Origin: Prunus persica
Lineage: Eukaryota > Streptophyta > Magnoliopsida > Rosales > Rosaceae
Length of the DNA stretch: 64,000 nt
Direction: 5' to 3'
Assembly: GCF_000346465.2 (NCBI RefSeq)
Contig: NC_034013.1
Location: forward strand, 2,898,150 to 2,962,149
The translations under genes and the position numbers were made by a program. Every line of letters starts with the position of its first letter. The first letter of the stretch is position 1. Below, piece by piece: positions 34,319 through 46,193 of this stretch. A model generated the notes under the pieces. That model had not been told where the DNA came from. It ran no database searches and saw nothing but the letters and a program-made list of their open reading frames with translations.

Positions 34319-34870
34319 TCAAAAGATTTCCACAAAATACTTTGTCATCAATTTAACTGCCAAATTCAGAAATGATAAAACTAACAACAGTAGGAGGATA
34401 TTTTTAATGCCCTTCACTATACCGATTACTTCAGCATATGCATTAAGTTCTTTTACATCCAGCTGGTTTTGAATGTGAGATTCAGTTGGCCTGTTGGCTT
34501 TAGCCACCCATTCATAGCCACTACACCTTGTAGCTCCCTAAAAAAACATAAAAAAAATTACGTTTTTTAGTTTGGGATTACAATGTAAGAGCATATTCTT
34601 TTAGTCTGGAGCAATTTTCGCTGTCTTTGCAATTAATGCCCGATATGGGTTACTATTTTACATGTTAATGCCCGAACTCGATTATTGTTGATTACATACA
34701 GCTTATTAGATTTTACATACGAGTTTTGGGAAGATAATACTTACATATGTTGTGAAGCACTTCCAATACGGTCTGCCCAGATTCCTTTCAAATTTGGAAA
34801 TTAGCATCACCATCTCAGCATTGCAATGCTGATACCTCTTTGCTTCAGTGTTTGTTGAAGAAATCGACAT
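34319..34870 (-). CDS. GRF-type zinc-finger small membrane protein, two exons
   Basis: Exon 1 34745-34870, exon 2 34319-34537, with a 207-bp GT-AG intron in phase 0. The product is 114 aa with no internal stop. Residues 13-50 form a GRF-like zinc finger: YQHCNAEMVMLISKF, then NLGRPYWKC and RCSGYEW. The first of the usual two Cys reads Tyr (YQHC), leaving three Cys ligands. A polar helical segment follows (NRPTESHIQNQLDVKELNAY), then a C-terminal hydrophobic helix (IKNILLLLLVLSFLNLAVKL), a probable membrane anchor. The gene faces the Ulp1-type pseudogene tail to tail. It may belong to the same mobile element. Function unknown. Confidence 0.6.
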
Positions 34871-35224
34871 CGCTTTGCCTAAACGTGAAAATGAAGAAAA
34901 CAGATGAATTCAACCCTTCCAAATATTTGCTCAAAACACCCAAATTATTTTCCTTCAATTCTGAAAAGGAATTGTGTTTTATTTTTTGGTCCAAACATAT
35001 ATGGAGTTTGAATTGCGATTTTAGGGCCTTTTTTGGTCCTAACAATCCGTGAGCAGAAAATTCGAATTTTCAAAGATTTTTTTTTTAATTTTAACCCTAA
35101 TCCATGAGCGGGAAAGAAAAGCAATGTTGTGGGGACTTTTTATATATATATTTTTACCCTAAACACTTCACAGTAAACCCTACACTATAAACTGTAGGCG
35201 GCTAACCCCTAAACCCTTAAAGTC

Positions 35225-35455
35225 ATTTTTTAAATCAAAATTTAAGTGAAAATGAATTAAAAAAATGGAAAAGTGGAGTGTGGCAACATGGTATTGCACT
35301 GGGTGTCGCTGAGGTTTGCAGTTCCCCACTCTAGCGCCGACACTTGGCATTTCCTGATTACTTTATTAGTTTTATTTTTTTTGGAAAAATTCATAAATAA
35401 ATAAAAATGAAAGAAAAATCTGCAAAAAAGGGGGAAAATTCCTAAGTATCTATAC
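35225..35455 (+). repeat. Direct repeat copy 1 (about 230 bp)
   Basis: Shares ATTTAAGTGAAAATGAAT, GTGTCGCTGAGGTTTG, CACTTGGCATTTCCTGATTA and GAAAGAAAAATC...GGGGAAAAT...TATCTA with 35710-35935 in the same order and orientation. Could be paired termini of a small LTR-like element or a tandem duplication of genomic DNA. Confidence 0.7.
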
Positions 35456-35709
35456 GGAAGAATACTTCATTAGGAAAGTACAATACCGGGTTTAGGAGTG
35501 GCTGAAAAATAAAATTAGGGAGTGAACCCTAGATGTGGATGATGCAAATGAAAACGCTAGTACACTTTGTAAACCCTACACTCTTATTTGTTCGATCACA
35601 TTAATCCCATATCCAAATTTGTATGCCGCGATCTTTTTCTGGATATGTCATTGAAGGAAATCTCGTCACGATCCCGGAGGAATTTTTCTGGAATTTTTCC
35701 CCCTTAAAT

Positions 35710-35935
35710 TAGATTTTTAAATGAATATTTAAGTGAAAATGAATAAAAAAAAATTAAAATGTGGCGTGTGGCGGCATGGTATTATGCCGCGTGTCGCTGA
35801 GGTTTGAAGCTCCCTACTCCAGTGCAGCCACTTGGCATTTCCTGATTATTATTTTTTTACAAAATTCATAAAAATGCAAGAAAAATCCCAAAAAATGGGG
35901 AAAATTTCTATGTATCTAGAATGATATCGATATAT
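35710..35935 (+). repeat. Direct repeat copy 2 (about 225 bp)
   Basis: Second copy of the sequence at 35225-35455, about 80% alike by eye, separated from it by about 255 bases of unrelated sequence. TG...CA ends could not be placed with confidence. Confidence 0.7.
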
Positions 35936-36541
35936 CTCCTGAAATATCTGTAAATTAGAGGCCCAATATTATTTACACGGTCGATATTTTCATCCTTGAG
36001 TCCAATTGGTCCAGTTGAGCTCGAACCTAATTGTCATATATAATTCCCACCTTAACAGGTGGGCTCGTACTATTGGTTATGAAATTGGGCCATTATGGGT
36101 AAGGCTGGCCTTAGGTTAATTTACATGGTGTTCATTAAAAGGACTTCTAATCCTAAAGGAGCTAGGATATTTTAGGTTCACTAGGATACGCCTACCTAAA
36201 GGAAGACCAAGTCTGAGGAGAACTAAGTCGTTCTTGAGTTCTACTCCCAAAAGGTTTAGATCATCTAGGATGTCAAAAAGGCTGAACGACTGTCACTCTA
36301 AGGTATGCAATTCTAAGCACCAGAATCTATCGTATACTTTTCTCTCAAGTAATTGACTGACTTAAGCATTGAAATATCTTTGGCTGACACCACACTGGTG
36401 TCAACTCCCATTAGCTCTTCTTTTTTGTAGATTGTGGAGGACAACCTTGTTGGTCATGTCGACCTAGTCTGGTCAAATTGTCCGACCTCGATCTCAAAGA
36501 GGTTTTCCCGCTGTTGAATCAAATTTAGGAATCAACAGCCT

Positions 36542-36559
36542 GGCGTTGTCAGTAGGAAT
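36542..36559 (+). other. Possible primer binding site of the gypsy element
   Basis: TGGCGTTGTCAGTAGGAA resembles the TGGCGCCGT... primer binding sites of many plant gypsy elements, with several changes. It follows ...AATCAACA, a plausible LTR end. Whether it belongs to the same element as the downstream pol is uncertain. Confidence 0.4.
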
Positions 36560-37344
36560 CAGCATCTCGTTGATTTTCACCTAAGTTTTTCGACAACAAC
36601 CCTTTCTCAACACCATGAGTTGCCAGTTTAGCCTCAAAGCAGTTGCCACACCGACTCCTCCGAATAAAGGATAAAATAAATTTTTGAAGAAAATCATTAG
36701 AAAAACATGATCTTTATTTGAACAACTTATTGGCAACGGAAGCTTAAACATACATCTATAAGTTCAAAACAAGAATGACCCAAAGTTCCTTCCATCGGCA
36801 ATCATGGCTGAAAAAAGGGAAACAATATAGAATAGGAAACCATCCTCTACATTACAAAGGCCACTCTAGATTTAATTCCCTTTTTATTTTCTCCATGCTT
36901 TCCTTTGTATCCATGCCTCTCTTGGATTGATTAGGATTTTCCCAAATTCATGATATCTCTACACATCGACATACTAGAAATTAATCTAGCAACTGATTTT
37001 CTCTCTTATTAGCAGTGGTTGAGACCCCTCTTTGTGACATTTGTCAGCTATGCTAGAGATTGAGAGTTTAATTCTCGCACTTCCTACTCTTCTTTCAAGT
37101 CTTGGGGCTTGTGGTGTCCTACATTTGATGTTTCACGTGTTTTTATAGGAAAAAATATACCCTATAAGACTTAGTCAGATCCCATTGATTGGTAGGAGAA
37201 TCAAAACCAAATCATCTAGCCTTTGTCTTCAAGTAACCTCCGAATGCTTGTTCTTGCCATATACCTATTCCATTTCCATACAAATGTTTTCTCAATAGAT
37301 GAGCCCACCTATTTGATAACCTATTGTTTATCCTAAGGCTGTAA

Positions 37345-40300
37345 AGAAAAATCAAAATCTTGAAATTTTGGAGGTTTTTAAACAAGTGAAAATCAATATA
37401 CCTCTTTTGGATGCTATAAAACAAATTCCTTCATATTCAAATTTTTAAAAGGATTTATGCACTATCAAAAAAAAGCACAATGTTGATAAGACCGCATTTT
37501 TAACTGAAAATGTAAGTGCAATTCTTCAAACTAATACTCCACCCAAGTACAAAGATCCAGGTTGCCCCACAATTTCTTGTATTATTGGGAATTTTAGCAT
37601 TGAACAAGCTTTATTGGATTTGGGTGCTAGTGTTAATTTATTGCCTTACTCGGTTTATGAGCAATTGGGTCTTGGTGAATTAAAACCCACCTCAATAACA
37701 TTGCAATGGACTGACTGTTCAATCAAAATCCCAAGAGGTATGGTGGAAGATGTGCTGGTTCAGGTAGACAAATTTTATTTTTCAGTTGATTTTATAGTTT
37801 TGGATACTGAACTAGTTATATATTCTAATTCTCAAATTCATGTTATTCTTGGAAGACCATTTCTTGCTACATCTAATGCTCATATAAATTGCAGGAATGG
37901 ACTTATGCAACTATCATATGGGAACATGACATTGGAGCTCAACATATGCAACATATGCAAGCAGCCCGCAAACAATGAAGATGTCGACAAAGAAGTTTAC
38001 ATGATTGAGACAATTGTTCAAAATTTCTTTAATTCTTCTTTTTCTTATGATCCATTGCAAATTTGTTTAGTAAATAGGGATTGTAATTTTACACAAGATT
38101 TTGAAGTACAATATCTTCGTTCTTTGTTTGATTCTGCGCAGGTACAAGAACATAATGGTTGGATACCAAAATATGAGGAGCTGCCAACTGTGAGAGATGA
38201 GACAAAATCATCAAGAGAAGAAGCCCAAAATGTGAATTGAAGCCTCTTCCTGCTGAACTTAAATATGCTTTTTTGGGAGAGGATGAGACCTATCCTGTGG
38301 TAATATCTTCTAAACTAGAGCTTTTGCATGAAGGTATGTTACTTAAAGTTTTGAAAGATCATAGGACTGCTATTGGATGGACTTTATCTGATATTAAAGG
38401 TATTAGTCCTTTGGTTTGCACACACCAAATTTTTCTTGAAGAAGATGCTAAACCAATTAGGCAGGCTCAATGTAGACTTAACCCAACAATGAAAGAAGTT
38501 GTACAAAAAGAAGTACTTAAACTTTGGGATGCAGGTATCATATATCCAATTTCTGATAGCAAATGGATGAGTCCTACACAGGTTGTTCCTAAAAAATCAG
38601 GAGTCACAGTAGTTGAAAATGATACTGGATGGAGAATGTGTATTGATTATCGTAAATTGAACTCAGTCACAAGAAAGGATCATTTTCCTTTACCATTTCT
38701 TGACCAAATTTTGGAAAGAGTTGCAGGGCATATGTATTATTGTTTTTCAGATGGTTATTCAGGATATTATCAAATTGAGATTTCATTAAAAGATCAAGAA
38801 AAAACAACTTTTACTTGCCCATTTTGAACTTTCGCTTTTAGAAAAATGCCTTTTGGTCTTTGCAATGCACCAGCTACATTCCAACGTTGCATGATAAGCA
38901 TATTTAGTGACATGGTAGAAAAATATTTACAAGTTTTCATGGATGACGTTACTGTGTTTGGTGATTCATTTTCTGATTGTTTATCTAACTTGGAGAATGT
39001 TCTTATCAAGTGTAAAGAGAAAAATTTGATGCTTAATTAGGAGAAATGCCAATTCATGGTCACATCTGGCATAGTACTTAGACACATTGTTTCTCACAAA
39101 GGAATTGAAGTGGATAAGTCAAAAATTGATTTAATTGCTAATCTGCCTATTCCTAAAACTGTTAAAGATATTATATCTTTTTAGGACATGCAGGTTCTAC
39201 CGGAGATTCATACAAAATTTTAGTGCAATTGCAAGGCCATTAAATAATCTCTTGGAGAAAGATGCTAAATTTGATTGGAATTATGCATGTCAAGAAGCAT
39301 TTGAGAACTTGAGTAAAATGCTAACATCAACTCCTATAATGCAGCCCCTATATTGGTCCATGCCATTTGAAATAATGTGTGATGCTAGTGATGGTGCTAT
39401 TGGGGCAGTGCTAGGCCAAAGAAAAGACAAGAAGCCTGTTGTTATCTGCTACGTAAGCAGAACTTTGAATAGTGCATAGAAAATTACACTACAACTGAAA
39501 AAGAATTGCTTGCTGTAGTTTTTGCACTGGAAAAGTTTAGGTCGTATATTTTGGGCTGACAAATTGTTATTTTTACAGATCATTCGGCCTTGAAGTATTT
39601 ATTGACAAAAGCCAAATCACGATTAATTAGATAGATTTTGCTTCTCCAAGAATTTGATCTTACAATCAAGGACAAGAAAGGAGTGGAGAATGTTGTTGCA
39701 GACCATCTTTCTAGGATATCTTTTGAGGAGCCTTCTGAATATTTGCCTATAAAAGATTCATTTCCTGATGAACAATTGTTTGGTGTTTCTAAATTGCCAT
39801 GGTTTGCTAACATTGTGAATTTTCTTGCTACAGGTCTTATCCCACCTCACTGGACCTCACAAGAGAAAAAGAAATTTATGGTTGAGGTGAGAAAATTCTT
39901 TTGGGATGACCCGTATCTCTTCAAATATTGTCCCGATCAGGTAATCCGTAGATGTGTTCCTGATGATGAAATATTTAGTGTCATATCTTTTTGTCATTTT
40001 GAGGCTTGTGGAGGTCCCTTTTCTCCGAAAAAGACTTCAGCCAAAATTCTTCAATGTGGTTTTTATTGGCCCAGACTTTTCAAAGATGTGTATGAATTTT
40101 GCAAGACTTGTCCAAGTTGTCAAAAGTTGGGAAAAATTACTCGACGTAATATGATGCCTCTTAACCCAATTTTAATTATTGAAATTTTTTACTGTTGGGG
40201 CATTGATTTTATAGGTCCTTTTCCTCCATCTTTTGGTTACTTATATATCCTTATTGCTGTGGGTTATGTTTCAAAATGGATTGAGGCCATACCATGTCGA

Positions 40301-41092
40301 AAGAATGATTATAAAATTATTTTGAAATTTTTGAAAGAAAATGTATTGTCCAGGTTTGGTACTCCTAGAGCGATCATCAGTGATGGAGGATCACATTTTT
40401 GCAACCGACCATTTGAAGCTTTGATGAAAAAATATGGGATAACCCATAAGATTCCACTCCATACCATCCACAGACAAATGGCCAAGCAGAACTTGCAAAC
40501 AGGGAAATCAAGCAAATTTTGGAAAAGACGGTGAATCCAACCCAGAAGGATTGGTCATTGAGACTAACTGATGCTTTGTGGGCATACTGTACTTCATACA
40601 AATCACCTCTTGGTATGTCCCCATATAGGCTAATTTATGGTAAACCTTGTCATTTACCTGTTGAATTAGAACATAAAGCATATTGGGCTATCAAATTGTT
40701 TAACTTTAGTCTTGGAGATGCAGGGTACCTTGAGAAAACTCCAATTGAATGAACTTGAGGAAGTCAGGAATGATGCATATGAGAACTCACGAATTTACAG
40801 AGAACGTACTAAAGTTTTGCATGATAAAAATATTTTGAGGAAAAATTTTGAGCCTTCTCAACTTGTTCTTTTGTATAATTCTAGACTTCATTTGTTTCCT
40901 GGAAAATTAAGAACTAAATGGACAGAGCCTTTCATTGTTAAAAAAGTTTTCCCATATAGGACTGTTGAAGTTGAGGATCCCAAGAATGAAAATATTTTTA
41001 AGGTTAATGGCCAACGACTTAAACCTTACTTGGGGAGATGTGTTCTAGAAGATGAGATAGTTTCTTTGAACGAACCTATTTACCAGGATTGA
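37345..41092 (+). pseudogene. Ty3/gypsy pol pseudogene: protease, RT, RNase H, integrase
   Basis: In order: gag tail (INIPLLDAIKQIPSY), aspartic protease (LLDLGASVNLLPYSVYEQLG; the usual D-S/T-G reads D-L-G), reverse transcriptase (38540-39100, with WRMCIDYRKLNSVTRKDHFP and the FMDD active site), RNase H (about 39190-39710, with DHSALKYLLTKAKSR and ENVVADHLSRI), and integrase (39940-41092: the H...CPSCQK zinc-binding region, GIDFIGPFPPSFGYLYILIA, IISDGGSHFCNRPFEALMKK, then the C-terminal RTKWTEPFIVKKVFPYRTVE). Lesions include TGA at 38825-38827, TAG near 39038, a stop and frame change around 39130-39190, a stop near 39478, and frameshifts near 40460 and 40735. Relatively mild decay suggests a fairly recent insertion. 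Confidence 0.93.
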
Positions 41093-41112
41093 TTGGACTT
41101 CCCTTAGTCCAT

Positions 41113-42350
41113 CTCATGCCATAATTTCTTCGGAACTCTCCCCTTAACTAGCAAGCTTCTAACCATGTTGAGAATGGTTCTATTCTTTCTTTCCAATACA
41201 CCATTTTGCTGAGGTGTATATGCAGCTGTAATTGCCTTATAATACCTTGCTCAACACAAAAAATCTTCAAACTCCTTTGAACAATATTCTCCACCACGAT
41301 CAGTTCAAAAATTCTTAATGGTTCTTCCAATTTCATTCTCAACAAGTGCTTTGAAGCTTTTAAATACATGAAAAGCCTTTGATTTTTCCTGCAAAAAAAA
41401 AATACACCCATGCTCTCCGGCTAAACTCATCGATAAAAGAAACAAAGTATTTCTTTTTACCATTTGATACAGGTGTGATGGGACCAAAAATGTCAAAATG
41501 CATCAACTCCAACAAATTATGAGCTCTCTAAGCCTTTCCTTTTGGGAACTCATCACGGTGTCGTTTGCTAACAACACAATCTTCACAAACTTTGGATGGG
41601 GGAGTGATCATAGGGAGAACTGTCACCATTTGCTTATGGTGGAATGTTCTTAGCCCAATAAAATTTAAGTGCCCATAACGGTAATGCCACAACCATGTTG
41701 ACTCTTGCACCTTCGTAGAGAGACAATTCTGAATGTTATTCTAAATATACAATGGAAACATTCGATTTGTTGTCATGTGGACTTCTGCAATCAAACCCTC
41801 TCAAGATGTTGAATTTTACAACATCCTCTTTGAATAATGATGGTATAGCCCTTCTCTTGCAACTAACCCATGCTAATAAGATTACTCTTGAATTCTAGGA
41901 CATAGAACACACTAGAAATTGTCTGCACAATGTTATTACTCAACTGAAATCTAATATTTTCCTTTTCCCATAACATAGATATTAGAATTGTTACCAAGCT
42001 TCACAGTCTTTTTAAAGGTTTTATCAAAATCAGACAAAAAGGACTTATTACCGCACATATGCTTGCTGCACCCAAAATCTAAATACCACAAATACAATTT
42101 AGACTCCTTTCTATCAAGAGTTGCAACTTCCTTTTTCTCAAGGTACACCATCAAGAGTAGCTCATCTTCTGTTTTTGTAAAGTTAGACTTTTCCTTCCTT
42201 TCTGCACATTCATACTGAAAATGGTCATATTTGTGGCAGCGATAACAATCAATGTTTGATTTGGCAAACCTTGATTCTTTGTCAAGTGATCGATGGTTAT
42301 CATGCCCTCAATCTCTTCCTCTTCCACGACCTCTACTATGGCCTTTAAAA
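41113..42350 (-). pseudogene. Ty1/copia gag-pol fragment: zinc knuckle, protease, integrase
   Basis: Reading down the minus strand: CX2CX4HX4C zinc knuckle (about 42260-42190, CYRCHKYDHFQYEC), aspartic protease region (WYLDFGCSKHMCGNKSFLSD; the active D-S/T-G reads D-F-G), GAG-pre-integrase (WLWHYRYGHLNFIGLRTFHH with the downstream C..C), and integrase core to about 41113. Same family as the fragment at the window start, almost identical over the shared 310 bases and with the same frame lesions. Both ends are cut: into gypsy pol at about 41100 and into a gypsy-type gag at about 42350. Stops and shifts make it non-functional. Confidence 0.88.
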
Positions 42351-44728
42351 ACATCGGACTCTAGTTTTTCCTGTAACTGTGTTGGCTTAATCCTACTGAA
42401 GATGGTGGATTCTTGCCTCCCTTGTACTGGATAGACCTCTTTAGATGGTTTGGATAACTTTGTTAAGGCACTGTCCTTCTTCCTTGATAAATGCTCATCT
42501 AACACTTGTCCTTTTATGGCTATCTCCAGCTCACATTCACACCTGCATTTGCTACAAAGAACAACTCCATATATAATAGGTGCCTTTGGTCTAATCAGAG
42601 CTTCTTTGATAACTCTCTTGTTTTGACTCGGACCTATCTCCACTGTCAACTTCCTTTTCTCTTTCTCTGACCAATTTAGGTTAACCATATTGATATGAGG
42701 TTTAGGAAAAGGATTTGTATCAATCATAGGAGCTTTCTCAGCTATTTTTAATTTTTCCGAGGCTAATGCTTCCTGGACAACATCCCTGAAAATGACACAA
42801 CTGTTGGTAGTGTAATTCTAAGAGTTATACCCTTCACCTCTTTGGCCTTCGGTAACTTGTGTCTAGGTGGTGTATCTATAGCTTTTTGAGAACATTTCAT
42901 CAAACAAAGTGTCCAACTTCGATAAACTAAAAGAATATACTTTGTTTGCCGGCTGTTTATTTGGAATGAAACCTCCAGTGAAAGATGGTGGTTTTTGATC
43001 CTTTGGTGGCTTGAGTAAAGCTTTACAGCTTATAGGACCTTTTATTTTAGCCAATTCTGCCATAACTACCCTAGTTTCCTCTAGCTCTAGCTATTCTTCT
43101 GACTCTATCTCTACCAAATGTACTGAAGATGAAGGGGTCATGTAGTATGTACCTTTAAAAGCATTCCTCTTATGTTGTTCTTCCTTCAATAATTCTTCAT
43201 ATTTAGTGACCTTATCTGCCAGTTCTGTCAAGTCTCTAAACACTACTCCTTCGAATCTCTTTCTCAAGGAAATCCTCAGAGATGTTTGTGCCATTTGGAT
43301 AAAATGTCTTTCTTCTATAGGAATTTTGCACTTCATTTTCAACTTTCTGAACCTAGTAATGAAGTCTTGAGCTGACTCATTCTCACTTTGCTTAAGTGCA
43401 GTTAGATCACTGATGGTGACTTTAGGCTGGATTCTATGGTAGTAATCATGAAAAGCATTCTCTATCGGTTCCCAAGTATGGATAGAATAGGGTGGCAAGT
43501 TGGTATACCTATACAAGGCTTGACCGAATAGAGAATTCCCAAAAAGCTTGAGTTTTAATAAAGGGTTGTTCTCTATAACTATGCACTGAATATAAAACCT
43601 ACCTATATGTTCAGCATATGAGGCATATCTATCTTCTCCATTAAACAAAGTAAAATATGGCACCTTAAACCTAGGAGACAAAGGCATTTGATCGATGTAG
43701 GCTGGATAAGGTTTCCTGTAAATGGGCCTTTCTACTCTCCTTGCTTCAGGATCTACCATTTCTCTGATCATTCTTTTTAATACCCCTATGTCATTGGGAG
43801 CATTGATAAGGGGTGGATTCTGAATTTGTGGTGGTTGAAAGTGATCAACCCTTGCTGGATCAATTCTGAGAGGTCTTGGAATAACGTATTCCTTCTGTTC
43901 TAATTCCTCTTCAAATTCATTATTATTTCTCCAATCACCTCCTCCAGCTTTATTCCTTTCATAGAAATGATTAGCACCCCCTTTTCCCCTTCTACCTCAT
44001 GGCAAATAAGGAAATGGGTTAGGATCCAACCTTTAAGGCCTATATGGGACCATTGGAACTGGTTATGGAACTGCTTGCTCTTATGACTTACGAAAAACAG
44101 GGGGTTCGTTATTCAAATGTTGGACTGGAGGTGGATTAGCCCTTTCAATCTGAACTTGTTGGGGCTGAACTGGTGCAACTCTTGCAGGCCGAGAAGGTGG
44201 ATGAGGTTCATTTTGGATAGGATCTTCTTGGTTTAAAACGATTGCTACCCCTTGTCCAGGATGAGCTTCTTCTAACTTAGGCATTCCAAAAGTTTGTTGA
44301 ATGAAAGGATCTGGTTGGTATGGCCATTCCAGCCTTGGAGGAGTTCCATATGGAAGATCTAACAATTCCATATGTTCTTGGATGCGCTCAAATTGGATGT
44401 TTGTAGCATGAGTTCGCCTATTCCTTGCAGAAGTGCTTCCTTGACCTGAACCTCTTGCATCACTTTTATCTGAATAAACTTGTTATGGCTCTGGTTGGAG
44501 CGATGCTTTGCCTAGTTCTATAGCTAATCGTGGATTTTGGCTTGTTCTTCCTGTATTCATATACCAACAATAGTTGTCAGAAATATGTTTATCTAGATAT
44601 CCCATCGAGCTTGCCAAATTGTTTACCCTTTTATATTTGAGCCTGTTGAAAGCTAAGTAAAATTCCTCATTGACCTATTGACCATTAATTGTCTCGAGAA
44701 TCAATTTTCTTTTATGTGAGCGTGTCAT
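42350..44728 (-). pseudogene. Gypsy-type gag pseudogene (retrotransposon gag domain)
   Basis: Starts at ATG 44728 (MTRSHKRKLILETINGQ, then a stop) and continues in pieces. 44081-44371: Pro/Gln-rich N-terminal part. 43091-43771: a clear retrotransposon gag domain (FKVPYFTLFNGEDRYASYAE, WEPIENAFHDYYHRIQPKVT, KQSENESAQDFITRFRKLKM). 42350-43063: the tail, with KCRCECELEIAIKGQVLDEH and GRQESTIFSRIKPTQLQEKL. It is cut at about 42350, where copia sequence begins (VF then KGHSRGRGRGRD). The matching pol is absent here. Upstream on the same strand lie its leader and LTR. Confidence 0.8.
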
Positions 44729-44759
44729 TGTTAGCAATTAAAACTCTAACATATTTGAA

Positions 44760-46193
44760 TGATTTTATATACTTGCGCCCCAAGTAATAGACTTTAAACA
44801 AACAATTGTGATTTTGGGTGGGGAAACCTCCCAAGAAAGTTCTGTTCTATGCCTTAGACTAGTGAGGACTTCCCAATTTATCTAGATAAAAATGGTAAGT
44901 AAAGCAAAATACACGAATCTATGAAGGATATAACAAACTAGTCCAAGCAGAACTGCCTAGAACACAAAGCTTAAAATGAATTGCTAAGTCTAGATAGGCC
45001 TCAAAGTTTTAGGTTTTGACTTCTGCTTTAAAATACCATCACAATGATGATTTGAGATTAGGCTGGACTGGATCTCTTTTGCTTGGACTAGATGTTTCTA
45101 CACTGGAATTGCACGTCAGCACCTTCAACCAATAGAGATTTAGCTGGAAATCGATACCAATGTTGAGATTGGCAGAGCTATAAACAAGTTGAGCCGTGTG
45201 GAGGTAGAAAAAGTGAGCAGAACTGCAGGCTAGTACCTATTCTGACTGATTTTGAGTGATCTGATAGTTTTTTAGACAATTTTAAGACATTAAGATGTCT
45301 TTATTAATTTTGTTGAGTTTTTCATATGATGAAATACCTGACTTCTGCTTGCTTTATCTAATTTGAGAAACCAAATTTGTAAGGAAAATTAATCTCTTTT
45401 GAGTTCTGATTGGAATACCTTGTCTAGATTGCAAAAGAAATCTTGTTTTCTCATTGACTGTCTCAGCTTTTCTTTGAGCCGAATTGCTTCCTGAAGAAGA
45501 TTGCTTGCTTGCTTTTGGTTGTTGCCAAATCGTATGATCTTTGGTAAGTTTTGAATTGATTGTTTGTATTGGGTTTCTGTTTGATTGGTTGGTTGGTTGG
45601 TCCAGGTATTCTTGTATTTATAGGAGAATGTGTGATGATGAAAAGTCTTGGATATTTTCGGTTTTGGATTAATCCCTCGTAAATGCACGAGTGGTAAAAG
45701 ATTGTTAGCCAGTTTCTTTGATGATTTTTGGCTCCTTGTTCATTAATGTTCCTGAATGTCTCCTAATCATTCTTTTTGCAAAAACATTGAACTGAAGTGA
45801 ATAATAATGCCTAGATTCTTCCAACGTTAGTCCCATAAATACAAATATCCTGGTAGTAGCAAGAAATCCGGCGATGTAATAAGTAGCTGTGATTTCCAAC
45901 TAAAATAAGTCTGACTTCACTTTCCAGCTTCCATGGTCAATCAAATTTATTTGGAGTCTAGTTACCAACGGTGAGGTGTCATTCTGACATACCTTAATAG
46001 TTAAGAATTGTAAACTTAGGATCAACTAATTCAAATAATTTGTTTCTTGGGATCAACTAATTTATTTAATTTAATCCCTCTTTTGTTGAATAGTATGGGT
46101 CATTAACCATTTTTGGTAAACAAAGCCCAACACCTTCTGGAAAGTAAAGCCCATGTTTATTTCGGGCTGGCGCACAAATTTCAGGCCCAAACA
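44760..46193 (-). repeat. 5' LTR and leader of the gag-bearing element
   Basis: On the minus strand it starts TGTTTGGGCCTGAAATTTGTGC at 46193 and runs to near 44760, just before the gag ATG. It is homologous in the same order to 51353-52950 on the plus strand (shared GAAGTCCTCAC.AGTCT.AGGCA, CTTGGGAG/TTTGGGAG, CTTGGGG(C/T)GCAAGT). The exact LTR 3' end and primer binding site could not be fixed. Short ORFs inside (45389-45899) are not genes. Confidence 0.65.

Larger units (their letters stand above)
34871..36009. other. Gene-free stretch with a direct repeat pair
   Basis: Contains two direct copies of an approximately 225-bp sequence (listed separately) and a GC-poor spacer. No coding potential recognised. 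The AAACCCTA-type motifs are too few and irregular to be telomeric. Confidence 0.4.
36010..41100 (+). mobile_element. Ty3/gypsy retrotransposon (Athila-like pol), 3' end lost
   Basis: A possible 5' LTR remnant (about 36010-36539) is followed by a primer-binding-site-like TGGCGTTGTCAGTAGGAA (36542-36559). Protease, reverse transcriptase, RNase H and integrase follow on the plus strand (37345-41092). The order RT before integrase marks gypsy. After the integrase end the sequence switches within about 15 bases to an unrelated copia fragment on the other strand, so the 3' part and LTR are missing. The gag region before 37345 is largely gone. Confidence 0.75.

Noticed and set aside
35155..35220. 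AAACCCTA-type motifs as telomere-like sequence
   Set aside because: Only a few irregular copies, not a tandem (TTTAGGG)n array.
37000..37080. Possible second SINE or tRNA-like sequence near the gypsy leader
   Set aside because: Only a weak box B-like AGTTTAATTCTCGC and no flanking duplication seen.
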